A program made the position numbers and the translations under genes. Below, piece by piece: positions 32,342 to 42,472 of a DNA stretch of 64,000 bases. A model generated the notes under the pieces. That model did no database searches and was not told the origin of the DNA. It saw only the letters and a program-made list of their open reading frames with translations. The stretch spans positions 112,505-176,504 of the forward strand of contig CALMXZ010000015.1 of assembly GCA_937873495.1 (NCBI GenBank), written 5' to 3'. Numbering within the stretch: the stretch's first letter is position 1; each line of letters begins with the position of its first letter. The DNA is from an uncultured Trueperaceae bacterium (GTDB lineage: Bacteria > Deinococcota > Deinococci > Deinococcales > Trueperaceae).

Positions 32342-34477
32342 ATGCGCAAGCTGACGTTCCTGGCTACCGCCCTGGCCGCCCTCCTCGGTGCGATCGGCTT
32401 CAACCCGACCTCGGCGCAATCGTTCGTCGGAACGACGCCCGCCAAGGAGTTCCCGTCCGGGCTCGACTGGATCAACACCGACCGGCCGCTCACCCTCGCC
32501 GAGCTGCGGGGCAAGATCGTCGTCCTGGACTTCTGGACGTACGGCTGCATCAACTGCATCCACGTCATCCCCGACCTCAAGGCGCTCGAGGCCAAGTACC
32601 CGGACGTGCTGGTGGTCGTCGGCGTTCACTCCGCCAAGTTCCTCAACGAGGGCGACACGGTGAACATCGAGCTGGTCGCGGAGCGCTACGGGCGCACCGA
32701 GCCGATCGTCAACGACGCCGGCTTCGACGTCTGGCGCTCTTACAACGTCAGGGCCTGGCCGACGCTGATGCTCATCGACCCCGAGGGCAACGTCCTCGGT
32801 AGGCACGAGGGCGAGAGCGCCTTCGGGCCGCTCGACGCGGCGATCGCGGGGATGATCCCGGTCTTCGACGAGCGCGGAACCCTGGACCGTACGCCGCTCG
32901 ACCTCGGACCTAACGAGGCCGCCGCGCCCCGCACGGTCCTGCGCTTCCCGGAGCAGGTCCTGGCCGACGCGGCCGGCGGCCGCCTGTTCATCGCCGACAG
33001 CGGCAACGAGCGCATCATCGTCACGGACCTGGGTGGCGCCGTGCAGGACGTCATCGGCAGCGGTGCGTCCGGCCTGGTAGACGGCTCCTTCGAGGAGGCC
33101 TCCTTCGACTGGCCGCACGGCATGGCCCTCGCGAGCCCCACCGAGCTGTACGTGGCCGACACGGGCAACCACGCCATCAGGCTCGTCGACCTCGCCGAGC
33201 GCACCGTGCGCACGGTCGCGGGCACTGGCGAGCAGGCGTACATGTTCAACCAGAGCAGCGTCAGCACCAGCAGCGGCCTCAACTCGCCGTGGGACGTGCT
33301 CTGGCTCGATGGGCAGCTCTACGTAGCGATGGCCGGGCAGCACCAGGTCTGGCGCTACGACCCCGGTTCGGGCCCCAGCTCGGCCCCGAGCTCGGGCACC
33401 AGCTCGGGCACCCTCTACCTCGTGGCGGGCAGCGGCAGGGAAGAGCTGCGTGACGGCGCGGCCACGTCTGCCGGTCTCAACCAGCCGACGGGCCTCGCCA
33501 CGGACGGTGCGGCGCTGTTCGTGGCGGACAGCGAGGCCAGCGCCGTGCGGCGCGTCGACCTCGCACCGGGCGGCCAGGTGAGCACCATCGTCGGCACGGG
33601 GCTCTTCGACTTCGGCGACGTTGACGGCGTCGGGGACGCCGTGCGCCTGCAGCACGCCCAGGCGGTGGACTACGCGAACGGGGCCATCTACGTGGCCGAC
33701 ACGTACAACAACAAGGTGAAGAAGGTCGACCCCGCGACGCGCGAGAGCGTCACGCTCCTCGGCACGGGCGAGGCCGGCTGGAAGGACGGCGCCGAGGCCG
33801 AGTTCCACGAGCCGGGCGGCCTGAGCGTCGTCGGGCAGCTCATGTACGTGGCCGACACGAACAACCACCTCATCCGCGTGGCGGACCTCGGCACGCTCCA
33901 GGTGCGCACGCTCGCCCTCACGGACCCGAACGGGGTCCTCGTGCGGCCGCTGGTCGCGGCCGGGGGCGAGGCGGGCGCCGTTGGGGCCGGTGGTGATGAG
34001 GCGGCTGCCGACAGCGCTGGCGACGGCGGGGCCGCTGCGGTGGAGCGCTTCGACGAGGTCGTCGAGCTGCCTGCCGTCGCTGTGGCCGCGGGCGCCGGCT
34101 CCGTGTCCCTGACGCTAACGCTCCCCGACGGTTATCAGGCGAACGACTTGGCGCCACTCCAGGTGCGTATGACGAGCAACGGCTCGGTTGCACGACTCGA
34201 CGAGCCGGCCTCCACCTCCGTGAACGCGCCGGAGTACCCGCTCACGCTCGAGTTCCCCGCCCGGTTCGCGGCGGGCGAGGCGACGCTGCAGGTGGACGTG
34301 GTCGTCTACTACTGCCGCAAGGTGGCGGCGGAGCTCTGTCTCATCCGGCAGGCGCGGCTCGTGGTGCCGGTGAGCGTCGGGGCGGCGGTGGCCGGGGGTG
34401 CGGGTGGGGCTACGGCTGGGGCCGCCCCCGCGGCTGTCGCGATCGCATGGCAGCCACCGGCGCTGGCGGGAGACTGA
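32342..34477 (+). CDS. Thioredoxin-like / NHL-repeat protein (NHLRC2-like)
   Basis: 711 residues, secreted. A signal peptide (MRKLTFLATALAALLGAIGF, then NPTSAQS) is followed by a TlpA/thioredoxin domain with the redox motif YGCINCIHVIPDL near residue 75. Residues ~190-530 are NHL beta-propeller blades, with repeated LYVADTGNHAIRLVDL-like units. The C-terminal ~180 residues contain an Ala/Gly-rich linker and a domain with YYCRKVAAELCLIRQ resembling the tail of NHLRC2-type proteins. Probably an extracytoplasmic thiol-redox protein. A serine-rich stretch near residue 345 interrupts one blade. Confidence 0.87.
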   Translation: MRKLTFLATALAALLGAIGFNPTSAQSFVGTTPAKEFPSGLDWINTDRPLTLAELRGKIVVLDFWTYGCINCIHVIPDLKALEAKYPDVLVVVGVHSAKFLNEGDTVNIELVAERYGRTEPIVNDAGFDVWRSYNVRAWPTLMLIDPEGNVLGRHEGESAFGPLDAAIAGMIPVFDERGTLDRTPLDLGPNEAAAPRTVLRFPEQVLADAAGGRLFIADSGNERIIVTDLGGAVQDVIGSGASGLVDGSFEEASFDWPHGMALASPTELYVADTGNHAIRLVDLAERTVRTVAGTGEQAYMFNQSSVSTSSGLNSPWDVLWLDGQLYVAMAGQHQVWRYDPGSGPSSAPSSGTSSGTLYLVAGSGREELRDGAATSAGLNQPTGLATDGAALFVADSEASAVRRVDLAPGGQVSTIVGTGLFDFGDVDGVGDAVRLQHAQAVDYANGAIYVADTYNNKVKKVDPATRESVTLLGTGEAGWKDGAEAEFHEPGGLSVVGQLMYVADTNNHLIRVADLGTLQVRTLALTDPNGVLVRPLVAAGGEAGAVGAGGDEAAADSAGDGGAAAVERFDEVVELPAVAVAAGAGSVSLTLTLPDGYQANDLAPLQVRMTSNGSVARLDEPASTSVNAPEYPLTLEFPARFAAGEATLQVDVVVYYCRKVAAELCLIRQARLVVPVSVGAAVAGGAGGATAGAAPAAVAIAWQPPALAGD

Positions 34478-34507
34478 GCGCGCCGGAGTTCGACGCAACG
34501 CGGTTGC

Positions 34508-34513
34508 TAGAGT
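34508..34513 (+). promoter_or_regulatory. Leaderless -10 element (DUF4260 gene)
   Basis: TAGAGT followed by six bases and the ATG at 34520. Confidence 0.4.
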
Positions 34514-34519
34514 GCCGCC

Positions 34520-34891
34520 ATGACCGACCCGGTGCTCGTTCAACGCCTCGAAGGCGCGGCCCTCGCCGCCGCGGCCACGTTCGCCTTCTTCTACCTCGGT
34601 TTCCCGTGGTGGGCGTTCCTCGTGCTGCTGGTGGCCGTCGACCTCTTCGCCCTCGGCTACGTGGCCGGCCCGCGGCTGGGCGCCGTGGTGTACAACCTCG
34701 GCCATAGCCTGATCCTGCCCGCGGTGGCGGTGGTGGTCTACCTCGTCGTCGGCGCTCCGCAGCTCCTCGCGTTGGCGAGCGTGTGGTTGGCGCACATCGG
34801 CATCGACCGGGCGCTCGGCTACGGCCTCAAGTACCCGCAGGCGTTCGGACTGACCCACCTAGGCTCCATCGGCAAGGAACGCCGCGACTAG
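34520..34891 (+). CDS. DUF4260 membrane protein
   Basis: 123 residues, four predicted transmembrane helices (AAAATFAFFYLGF; WAFLVLLVAVDLFALGYVAG; SLILPAVAVVVYLVV; LASVWLAHIGIDRALGYGLK). The ending IDRALGYGLKYPQAFGLTHL is the DUF4260 signature. Function unknown; an integral inner-membrane protein. It converges on the DUF853 ATPase gene with only ~20 bases between stops. Confidence 0.85.
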   Translation: MTDPVLVQRLEGAALAAAATFAFFYLGFPWWAFLVLLVAVDLFALGYVAGPRLGAVVYNLGHSLILPAVAVVVYLVVGAPQLLALASVWLAHIGIDRALGYGLKYPQAFGLTHLGSIGKERRD

Positions 34892-34912
34892 CCGGGACCG
34901 GCTGGTGGCCGC

Positions 34913-37414
34913 TCAAGCCCTGACGTTCCACCGCCCGTCGGCCCCTTGCAGGTACGGCACCCAGGCCACGCCGAGGTAACGCACGGCGATGTCGCGGGCG
35001 GTCGGCGTCACCGAGACCGTGTCGAGCTGGATGGCCTCAGCCTGGACGGGGGTAGCGCTCACGGCGGCCAGCTCGCTTTGCATCTCGGCTTCTAGCGCCG
35101 CCTTCTCGGCCTGGGTCTGAGCCAGTGCCTCCTTGGCGCGGGCGACGTCGCCCCGGTCTTGGAGGACCCGCGTACCTTTGTTGATGGACGAGCCGATCTT
35201 GCTCGCGCTCGGGGCCTTCCGCCCGAACAGCGCGCCGAGGATGGCCGTGCCGGCCGTCACGACGGCCTCGGTCGTGCGAGCCCCGGCCTGCTGCGTCTCG
35301 CGCTGCACGACCTGCTCCTTCTGGAGCTCGCGGCGCTCCAAGGTCGTCCGCTTCGCTTCGAAGCGTTTGCGGACCTTGTCCATCGCGGCGTCGCGCTGCT
35401 CGCGCAGCGCCTGTGAGCAGCGCAGGCGGAACTGCTGTTCCGTCTCGTCCGGTGCCGAGACGAGCTTGAGCTCCTTGTGGCGCAGCAGCGTCAGCGCCCC
35501 TTCCGTGCGGAGCCAACGCTCGAAGCCGTCCTGCCAGCGCTTCACGGCGGCCGCGCTCGTGTCCGTGTCAGGCGGGGCGTCGAACGCGAGGCCCGGCGTG
35601 GGCTCACGCTGAAGCTGCTCCAGCGCCACGTCCGCCGCTTCGCCCTCGGCGAACTCCACGGCCACCATGCCCTCGCGGAAGTCGGCCAGGCGCACGAAGC
35701 GCTTGTCCGCGCTCACGTTGTTGGTCTTCGACTCGTAGTGGACGTCCGCGATCCCCAGCGCCATGGGGAAGTAGCGCGCGCCGGTCGCCACGCGGGTGGG
35801 CAGGAACACCTGAGGGACATGTGGGGGGAGGAACGGGCGGGTGCCGTCGGGGACGGCCGTGGCCGGGGCAGGCATGGCGATGGGGGCGCCGCCGGATGAC
35901 TGACCGCCTGGAGCGCTCCCGGCCGCCCCGACGGGCGCGTCGTTCGCTGACCCGAGGCCAGAAACGGCCGCCGCCGGGACCGCCGCACCCGCGGCGCTCC
36001 CGCCCGCCGCCTGCCCCAACCCCCGTTCAGCCAGCAGCCGGATCTGGTCCCGCGTGAGCGGCCCGGCGAGGTACGACATAGCCCAGCGCGTCTGGAACAC
36101 GGCGGGGCGCTTGGCGTGCACGTCGTGCAGGAGGAAGGTGCGTTTGGGTAGCCGCCCGATGACATCGGCGATCTCCTCGACAGTGAGCGCCCCCGCCGAC
36201 GCGGCGTTGAGCCCCTCGGCCAGGCGCTGTTTGTCGCGCTCCGTCTGCAGGCGACCTACGAACCAGGTGCCGGCGTTGGAGAGCGCCTTGTAGTCGAGGT
36301 CGACGGGGTTCTGCGTGGCGAGCGCCAGCCCGACGCCGAACGCCCGCGCCTGCTTGAGCAACGTCAGGAGCGGCTTCTTGGAGGGCGGCTCCGCGACCGG
36401 CGGCAGGAACCCGAAGAGCTCGTCGATGTACACCATGGCCCGGAGCGATGATGTGCCGGACTGCGAGCGCGTCCACGCCACCGTCTCGGAGAGGAGCAGC
36501 GTGAGGAAGAACATGCGCTCGGCGTCGGACAGGTGGGCGATGGAGACGACCGCCACGCGCGCCTTGCCGTCCGGACCGTGCAGGAGCGCCTCGATGTTCA
36601 GCGGGTCGCCGGCCGTCCACGCCGCGAAGGTGGGCGCGGCCAGCAGGCCGTTGAGGCCGAGTGCCAGCTTGAGACGCTCCTTGGCGGGGAAGACCGTGTC
36701 GAGGTCCATCACGCCCAGCCGCTTGAAGGGCGGCTGCTGCACGGCGTTGATGAGGCCTGCCACGTCGAGGTCCGTTCCGGATCGCCAGGCGTGCTCGAAG
36801 ATGTTCGACAGCAGGATGTGCTCACGCCCGAGCGGGTCCGCGCTGGCGCCCATGAGGGTGAGGACGCTCGTGGCCGTCGCCTCGAGGCGATCGCGCATCA
36901 GGTCCGGGTCGTCCAGGACCGCGCGGCCGGGCGCCGCGAACGAGCGCAGCACCGAGATGCCCCGGCCGGCGCTGGAGCCGGGCGTGTACACGACGACGTC
37001 GGCGGCCCGCCTGAGCCGCTCGATCCGCGTGCCGTCCTGGTCCCACTGCGCCAGGCCCTCCTTCCATGCGTGGGCCTGCTGGGCGGCGTACTCCTGCACG
37101 CTCACGCCTAGGCGCTCCGCCTCCCGGGCGTTCACCCACGGCTCGAAGTCCGCCGGGGCGAGGTTCGGGAAGGCGAGGGCCAGGTTCGTCAGGTCGCCCT
37201 TCGGGTCGATGGCGAGGACCGGGATGCCGTCGATGGCGGCCTCCTCGATGAGGTCGACGCCGAGGCCAGTCTTGCCGCTGCCGGTCATCCCGACGATCAC
37301 GGCGTGGGTGGTCAGGTCGCTCGAGTCGTACAGCAGGGCCTGGTCGGTCGGCCGCATGTCGGCCGCCTCGACCTCCCGGCCGAGGTAGAAGACGCCTAGT
37401 CTCTCGAAGTCCAC
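34913..37414 (-). CDS. HerA-like/DUF853 P-loop ATPase
   Basis: 833 residues. HerA/FtsK-superfamily ATPase: Walker A VGMTGSGKTGLGVDLIEEA near residues 41-58, AIDPKGDLTNL, and Walker B MVYIDELFGFLPP near 325. The middle contains FGVGLALATQNPVDLDYKAL. The C-terminal third has an Ala/Gly/Pro linker, a DUF853-like domain, and a coiled coil (about residues 640-790). Relatives translocate DNA or handle protein secretion; the role here is not known. GTG start at 37414 with GGAGG upstream. Divergent from polA. Confidence 0.85.
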   Translation of the reverse strand: MDFERLGVFYLGREVEAADMRPTDQALLYDSSDLTTHAVIVGMTGSGKTGLGVDLIEEAAIDGIPVLAIDPKGDLTNLALAFPNLAPADFEPWVNAREAERLGVSVQEYAAQQAHAWKEGLAQWDQDGTRIERLRRAADVVVYTPGSSAGRGISVLRSFAAPGRAVLDDPDLMRDRLEATATSVLTLMGASADPLGREHILLSNIFEHAWRSGTDLDVAGLINAVQQPPFKRLGVMDLDTVFPAKERLKLALGLNGLLAAPTFAAWTAGDPLNIEALLHGPDGKARVAVVSIAHLSDAERMFFLTLLLSETVAWTRSQSGTSSLRAMVYIDELFGFLPPVAEPPSKKPLLTLLKQARAFGVGLALATQNPVDLDYKALSNAGTWFVGRLQTERDKQRLAEGLNAASAGALTVEEIADVIGRLPKRTFLLHDVHAKRPAVFQTRWAMSYLAGPLTRDQIRLLAERGLGQAAGGSAAGAAVPAAAVSGLGSANDAPVGAAGSAPGGQSSGGAPIAMPAPATAVPDGTRPFLPPHVPQVFLPTRVATGARYFPMALGIADVHYESKTNNVSADKRFVRLADFREGMVAVEFAEGEAADVALEQLQREPTPGLAFDAPPDTDTSAAAVKRWQDGFERWLRTEGALTLLRHKELKLVSAPDETEQQFRLRCSQALREQRDAAMDKVRKRFEAKRTTLERRELQKEQVVQRETQQAGARTTEAVVTAGTAILGALFGRKAPSASKIGSSINKGTRVLQDRGDVARAKEALAQTQAEKAALEAEMQSELAAVSATPVQAEAIQLDTVSVTPTARDIAVRYLGVAWVPYLQGADGRWNVRA

Positions 37415-37518
37415 GTTGCCTCCAGGTCCTCCAGTTATCCTGCTGATGCTATCCGCTTGCCCGGGCGACGGCCAACCCGGGTGCCCGTCTCAAGCCCACC
37501 CGAACGTTAGGACTCCCG

Positions 37519-40347
37519 ATGAAGACCTTCTACGTCATCGACGGCCACGCGCAGCTCTTCCGCGCGTACTACGCGCCGTTCCGCGACCTCACCAGCCCGA
37601 CCGGCGAACCCGTCAAGGCCGTCTACGTCTTCACGCAGATGCTCCTCAACATCGTCCGCAACGAGCGCCCCGACTACCTGGCCGTCACGTTCGACGTCAG
37701 CGACTCCTCCACGCTCCGCAAGGGCTTCTACCCCGAGTACAAGGCGAACCGCGATCGCTCGCCCGAGGACCTGCAGGTGCAGTACGAGCGCATCCGCGAG
37801 GTCATAGCCGCGCTGCAGCTGCCCGTCTTCGAGCTCGAGGGGTACGAGGCGGACGACCTCATCGCGACCATCTCCGAGCGCCTGAAGCCGGAGGACGTCG
37901 AGCTGCGCATCGCGAGCAAGGACAAGGACCTGCACCAGGTGCTGTCGTACAAGGTGAAGCTCTGGGACCCGTCCACGGGCGAGCTCCTCGACGACGTGCG
38001 CCTGCGGGCCGACAAGGGCTACGGCCCTGAGCAGGCTGTCGAGATCCAGACGCTCGTCGGCGACAACATCGACAACGTGCCGGGCGCCAAGGGCGTCGGC
38101 GTGAAGACCGCCGCCAAGCTCATCGCCGAGTACGGCACGGCCGACGCCGTCCTCGCCAACGTTGCCGCCCTGACGCCGAAGCTGCGCGAGAACCTCCTCG
38201 CGCACGCCGAGATCATGGACGTGACGCGCCGCCTCGTGACGCTCGACCGCGACGCCCCCTTCGACTTCTCCCTCGCGGCCTGCGCGTGGAGCGTGCCGGA
38301 CGTCCAGCCGCTCACGCAGCTCCTCGACAGCCTCGGGTTCAGGTCGTTGACGGACCAGGCGGCGGCGTTGGGTGGGGGGCGCGCGGCTGCCGAGGGCGGT
38401 CGGGCCGCCGGTTCCGTCACGGGCAGCGGGGCCGCTGAGCCGGACGAGGATGGCGCCTCAGGGTCGGTCGGGCGCGGATGGGCCGAGGGGTCGGGGGAGG
38501 ATGAGGAAGGCGCGGGTGCCGCCCCCGCCGACCTCCGCCCCGCGGGCACCGAGCCAAGGATCGTCGCCTCTCTCGACCAGCTGCGCTCCCTCGCCGCCGA
38601 GCTGACCGCCCGCCCCGCCTTCGCGCTCGACACGGAGACGACGGCGCTGCAGGCCGTCGACGCCGACATCGTCGGCTACGCGTTCGCCTTCGAGAGCGGC
38701 GCCGGCTACTACGTGCCAGTGCGCAGCCGCGCCGAGGGGCCCGTCCTCGACCCCGAGGCCGTCGCAGCCGTCCTCAAGCCCGTCCTGGAGGACCCGCGGA
38801 CGCTCAAGGTCGGGCAGAACCTCAAGTACGACATCAACGTGCTGGCGCGCGCCGGCATCGCCCTCGCCGGCCCGCTCTTCGACACGATGGTCGCCGCCGC
38901 GCTCATCCACCCCGAGCGCCGCACGAACAACATGGACGTGCTCGCGCGCGACCTGCTTGGCCTCACCACCGTCCCCATCACCGACCTGATCGGTAAGGGG
39001 AAGAACCAGCTCAACATGCTCGACGTGAGCGTCGCCGACGTCGGGGCGTACGCGGCCGAGGACGGCGACGTGACGTGGCGGCTGTACGAGCTCCTGAACG
39101 GGCTGCTCGTGGACGACGTGCGCACGCTCTTCGAGACGGTCGAGATGCCGCTCGTGCGCGTGCTGGCGGCCATGGAGCGCGAGGGGGTGTCGCTCGACAC
39201 GGGCATGCTGCGGGAGTACGCGGGCGTGCTGGGTGAGCGCATCACCGGCCTGCGGGCGCAGCTCACCGTCGCGGCCGGCAAAGAGTTCAACCCGGACTCG
39301 CCCAAGCAGCTCGCCGACGTCCTCTTCGACGACCTCGGCCTCCCCGTCATCAGGAAGACGAAGACGGGTCGCTCGACGGACGCGGAGGTCCTCGAGACCC
39401 TAGCTGCCGAGACCCAGCACCCGCTGCCCAAGCTCCTCCTCGAGTACCGTGAGCTCACCAAGCTGCTCGGCACGTACGTGCAGCCCCTGCCCGGCTACCT
39501 GGCGCAGGCCACGGGCCGCCTGCACGCCTCCTTCCACCAGACGGGCGCCGCCACGGGCCGCCTGTCGTCTTCGGAGCCGAACATCCAGAACATCCCCGTG
39601 CGCACGGAGGCGGGCCGCGAGATCCGCAGGGCGTTCGTCGCCGCGCCGGGCACGCTCCTCATCAGCGCCGACTACTCGCAGGTCGAGCTGCGCATGCTCG
39701 CCCACTTCAGCAAGGACGAGGAGCTGGCGCGCGCGTTCCACGACGGGCTCGACATCCACACGTACGTGGCGTCGCAGGTCTTCGGCGTGCCCCTTGCCGA
39801 GGTGACGCCCGACCAGCGGCGCGTGGCGAAGACGGTCAACTTCGGCATCGTCTACGGCCAGAGCGCGTTCGGGCTCGCGCGCACCCTCGGCATCCCGCAG
39901 CGCGAGGCGGGCGCCTTCATCGGGGCCTACAAGGAGCGTTACACGGGCCTGGAGCGCTTCATGCGCGAGTGCGTTGCGCGCGCCGAGGAGGACGGCTTCG
40001 TGACCACTATCCTCGGGCGCCGCCGCCTGATCCCCGAGGTGCGCTCCCGTAACCGCAACCTCAGGCAGCTGGGCGAGCGCCTCGCCCTCAACACGGTCAT
40101 CCAGGGGAGCGCCGCCGACCTCATCAAGGCCGCCATGGTGCGCCTGCACGACCGCCTGCGCGCGGAGCACGCGGGCGCCCACCTCCTCATCCAGGTGCAC
40201 GACGAGCTCGTGCTCGAGGCGCCCGAGGAGGAGGCGGACGCCGTGATGCGGCTGACCGTCGGGGAGATGACGGGCGCGCTGCGCCTCGAGGTGCCGCTCG
40301 TGGTGGACGCTTCCGCGGGGAAGACCTGGTTGGCGACGAAGGGGTGA
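37519..40347 (+). CDS. polA: DNA polymerase I
   Basis: 942 residues, three domains. N-terminal 5'-nuclease (residues 1-285; YVIDGHAQLFRAYYAPFRDL, GYEADDLIATI, ASKDKDLHQVL). A low-complexity Gly/Ala/Glu linker spans ~285-345. The 3'-5' proofreading site is intact: FALDTETTALQ near 369, QNLKYDINVL, and YAAEDGDVTWRLYE. Polymerase motif A SADYSQVELRMLAH near 716, motif B RRVAKTVNFGIVYGQ, motif C IQVHDELVLE near 892. It fills gaps and removes primers in repair and replication. Unlike Thermus aquaticus Pol I, the proofreading residues are retained. Confidence 0.97.
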   Translation: MKTFYVIDGHAQLFRAYYAPFRDLTSPTGEPVKAVYVFTQMLLNIVRNERPDYLAVTFDVSDSSTLRKGFYPEYKANRDRSPEDLQVQYERIREVIAALQLPVFELEGYEADDLIATISERLKPEDVELRIASKDKDLHQVLSYKVKLWDPSTGELLDDVRLRADKGYGPEQAVEIQTLVGDNIDNVPGAKGVGVKTAAKLIAEYGTADAVLANVAALTPKLRENLLAHAEIMDVTRRLVTLDRDAPFDFSLAACAWSVPDVQPLTQLLDSLGFRSLTDQAAALGGGRAAAEGGRAAGSVTGSGAAEPDEDGASGSVGRGWAEGSGEDEEGAGAAPADLRPAGTEPRIVASLDQLRSLAAELTARPAFALDTETTALQAVDADIVGYAFAFESGAGYYVPVRSRAEGPVLDPEAVAAVLKPVLEDPRTLKVGQNLKYDINVLARAGIALAGPLFDTMVAAALIHPERRTNNMDVLARDLLGLTTVPITDLIGKGKNQLNMLDVSVADVGAYAAEDGDVTWRLYELLNGLLVDDVRTLFETVEMPLVRVLAAMEREGVSLDTGMLREYAGVLGERITGLRAQLTVAAGKEFNPDSPKQLADVLFDDLGLPVIRKTKTGRSTDAEVLETLAAETQHPLPKLLLEYRELTKLLGTYVQPLPGYLAQATGRLHASFHQTGAATGRLSSSEPNIQNIPVRTEAGREIRRAFVAAPGTLLISADYSQVELRMLAHFSKDEELARAFHDGLDIHTYVASQVFGVPLAEVTPDQRRVAKTVNFGIVYGQSAFGLARTLGIPQREAGAFIGAYKERYTGLERFMRECVARAEEDGFVTTILGRRRLIPEVRSRNRNLRQLGERLALNTVIQGSAADLIKAAMVRLHDRLRAEHAGAHLLIQVHDELVLEAPEEEADAVMRLTVGEMTGALRLEVPLVVDASAGKTWLATKG

Positions 40348-40437
40348 TAGCCGACCGGCTAGCCGGGCATGCTGCGAGGGAGGCGCCGCGCCGCCGAGCG
40401 CGCGCCGACCGGGGCGAGGAGCCTCAGAACGTGAAAG

Positions 40438-40488
40438 AGCGGCCGCGCCGCCGATGACCGACAAAAGGTCGTAGGTGGCGCGGCCGCT
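40438..40488. terminator. Bidirectional terminator after polA
   Basis: AGCGGCCGCGCCGCC (40438-40452) pairs with GGTGGCGCGGCCGCT (40474-40488) with a single G-T pair; the loop contains a further small stem (GACC with GGTC around GACAAAA). It lies between convergent polA and the TPR gene. Confidence 0.75.
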
Positions 40489-40513
40489 TCGTGTCAGGGG
40501 TGCTGAGCGCGGG

Positions 40514-41455
40514 TCACTCGCCGGCTTGCAGCCGCTCGGACTCCTTCTTGAACCAGGCGTAGTTGTCGTTGCCCGGGTCGAGCTCGAGCGCGCGGCCGTA
40601 CGACACGGCGGCATCCTCGAAATGCTTCTGCTCGAACGCCACGCGGCCGAGCCACGCCCACGCCTCGGGGTACTTCGAGTTCCGGGCGGTGGCGCTGGCG
40701 AAGCTGGTGCGCGCGCCGGTCATGTTGCCTTCCTCGTACGCCTTGATGCCGGCGAAGAAGTCGTTGGCGGCGTCGATGCCCCAGCGCGCCTGCGCCCGGG
40801 CGAGCGTGAGGAAGTACTGGGCGCCCTCGTCGTCGGGGGCGAGGTCGAGGTAGTTGCGCCACGCCACGACCGCCTGCTCAGGCTGCCGCAGCTCGAGCAT
40901 GATGCGGCCTAGCCACCGGTGGGCTTCGAGGTTGGTGGGGAGGTAGCGCGTCACGTCGAGGTAGGCCTCGGCGGCGCCGGCCTTGTCGCCCTGCTGGTAC
41001 AAGGCGTACGCGTTGGCGTTGGCGTCCTTGCCGAACAGCTCGGCGGCTTCGTCGTCGAACGCGCCCCCGGCCGCGGCGAACTCCTTCCACGTGGTCACGG
41101 CGGGGCCGGGCCAGTTGGCGCGGCTGTAGGCCTCGGCGAGGAAGCGCAGCGCGGTCGGGTTGCCGGGCGCGAGCGAGACGGCGGTGCGGCCCTCGCGGAA
41201 CGCGGCCTGCCAGAGGGGGCGATCGGGGTACTGGGCGTCGTAGGTGGCGAGCGCCTCTTCCATCAGCGCCTCGCCGCGGTCGACGGCCTCTTGGGCGTTG
41301 GCCGGGAGCGCCTGGGCGAACGCGAACGAGGACAGGGCGGTCGCAGACAGCGTGGTCGTGAAGAGCGCGGCCGTGAGCGCTGCGGTTAGCACGGTCATGC
41401 GGCGCCTCGGAGGACGCTGCCTGGCTTCCACCGGTTGGATACGGTCAGGTTTCAT
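40514..41455 (-). CDS. Secreted TPR protein
   Basis: 313 residues from ATG 41455, preceded by GGGAGAAACC. A basic start and hydrophobic segment (MTVLTAALTAALFTTTLSAT followed by ALSSFAFAQ) indicate export. The rest is tetratricopeptide repeats: QPEQAVVAWRNYLDLAPDDE, YPEAWAWLGRVAFEQKHFED and AAVSYGRALELDPGNDNYAW. Probably a periplasmic or surface protein-interaction scaffold; partner unknown. An upstream in-frame extension to 41548 lacks support. Confidence 0.8.
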   Translation of the reverse strand: MKPDRIQPVEARQRPPRRRMTVLTAALTAALFTTTLSATALSSFAFAQALPANAQEAVDRGEALMEEALATYDAQYPDRPLWQAAFREGRTAVSLAPGNPTALRFLAEAYSRANWPGPAVTTWKEFAAAGGAFDDEAAELFGKDANANAYALYQQGDKAGAAEAYLDVTRYLPTNLEAHRWLGRIMLELRQPEQAVVAWRNYLDLAPDDEGAQYFLTLARAQARWGIDAANDFFAGIKAYEEGNMTGARTSFASATARNSKYPEAWAWLGRVAFEQKHFEDAAVSYGRALELDPGNDNYAWFKKESERLQAGE

Positions 41456-41706
41456 GGTTTCTCCCATCGACCCTCGCCAAGGTGGTGGCCCGGTGCCGTA
41501 GGCCCGGCGAGGCCTTACTCCCATTGATACCCATTGTAGATGACCCACTCATGAACCGGATGCCAAGGGAACCTAAAGGTTCACCGCGGCGGTTCGCGAC
41601 GCGGCGGTATGATGCGCGGACGCTTTGCGCCCGGGCGCACATGGAGTGGCGATACCTGGTGGTACGCCACGTGACGCGCAACGCTCGCGCGCATGGAAGT
41701 GGTGTG

Positions 41707-42444
41707 ATGAGGATCTTGGTCAGCAACGACGACGGCGTGTTCAGCCCCGGCATCGCGGCCCTGGCGAAGGTGGCGGCCGAGTTCGGGCAGGTGCGGGTCG
41801 TGGCGCCCGACGTCGAGCAGTCCGCCATGAGCCACGCCATCACCGTCAGGCGCCCGCTTCACTACACGCGCACGGTCATAGACGGCATCGAGGCGTTCAG
41901 GGTCGACGGCACGCCGGCCGACTGCGTGGCGCTCGGCGCGCACCACTGGGACGCCGTCGACCTCGTGCTGAGCGGCATCAACCTCGGCTACAACATCGGG
42001 CACAACATCTGGCACTCCGGCACCGTGGCGGCGGCCAAGCAGGCCGCCTTCCTGCGCATCCCGGCCATGGCCTTCAGCTCGGCCCACCTGGAGGCCGGCA
42101 CGGACTACGCGAAGCTCGCGCCGTTCGTCAGGCAGGCGATCAAGACCTTCCTCGGCATGCCAGACATGCTGCTGCTGAACGTCAACCTGCCCGAGGACGC
42201 GAAGGGCGTTCTGTGGACGCGCCAGTCGGTGCGCCACTACGAGGGCTACGTGGCCGAAGGCCTCGACCCGATGGGCCGCAAGCACTACTGGTTCGCCGAG
42301 GAGCCGACGGAGCAGGTCGAGGAGGGGACGGACCGCTGGGCGATCGAGAACGGCTACGTCTCCATGACGCCCTTGCGGCTCGACCTCACCGACGAGGTGT
42401 TGCTCGCGCGGGCGCGGGCGGCGAGCGGGCAGTCTGCGGGCTAG
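41707..42444 (+). CDS. surE: 5'-nucleotidase SurE
   Basis: 245 residues. Metal-dependent phosphatase acting on nucleoside 5'- and 3'-monophosphates. The N-terminus MRILVSNDDGVFSPGI holds the metal-binding NDDG, and VLSGINLGYNIGHNIWHSGT the conserved Asn/Ser region; VRVVAPDVEQSAMSHAIT and FRVDGTPADCVALG are also signature. The ATG at 41707 is chosen because family members begin at this point. It converges on dinB with 28 bases between the stops. Confidence 0.96.
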   Translation: MRILVSNDDGVFSPGIAALAKVAAEFGQVRVVAPDVEQSAMSHAITVRRPLHYTRTVIDGIEAFRVDGTPADCVALGAHHWDAVDLVLSGINLGYNIGHNIWHSGTVAAAKQAAFLRIPAMAFSSAHLEAGTDYAKLAPFVRQAIKTFLGMPDMLLLNVNLPEDAKGVLWTRQSVRHYEGYVAEGLDPMGRKHYWFAEEPTEQVEEGTDRWAIENGYVSMTPLRLDLTDEVLLARARAASGQSAG

Positions 42445-42472
42445 GCGGCGTTCGGCGGACCAGCCGGCTCCG

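Noticed and set aside
32165..33868. A 567-codon minus-strand open frame opposite the thioredoxin/NHL gene
   Set aside because: Shadow of the plus-strand gene, which has a signal peptide, CxxC motif and propeller repeats.
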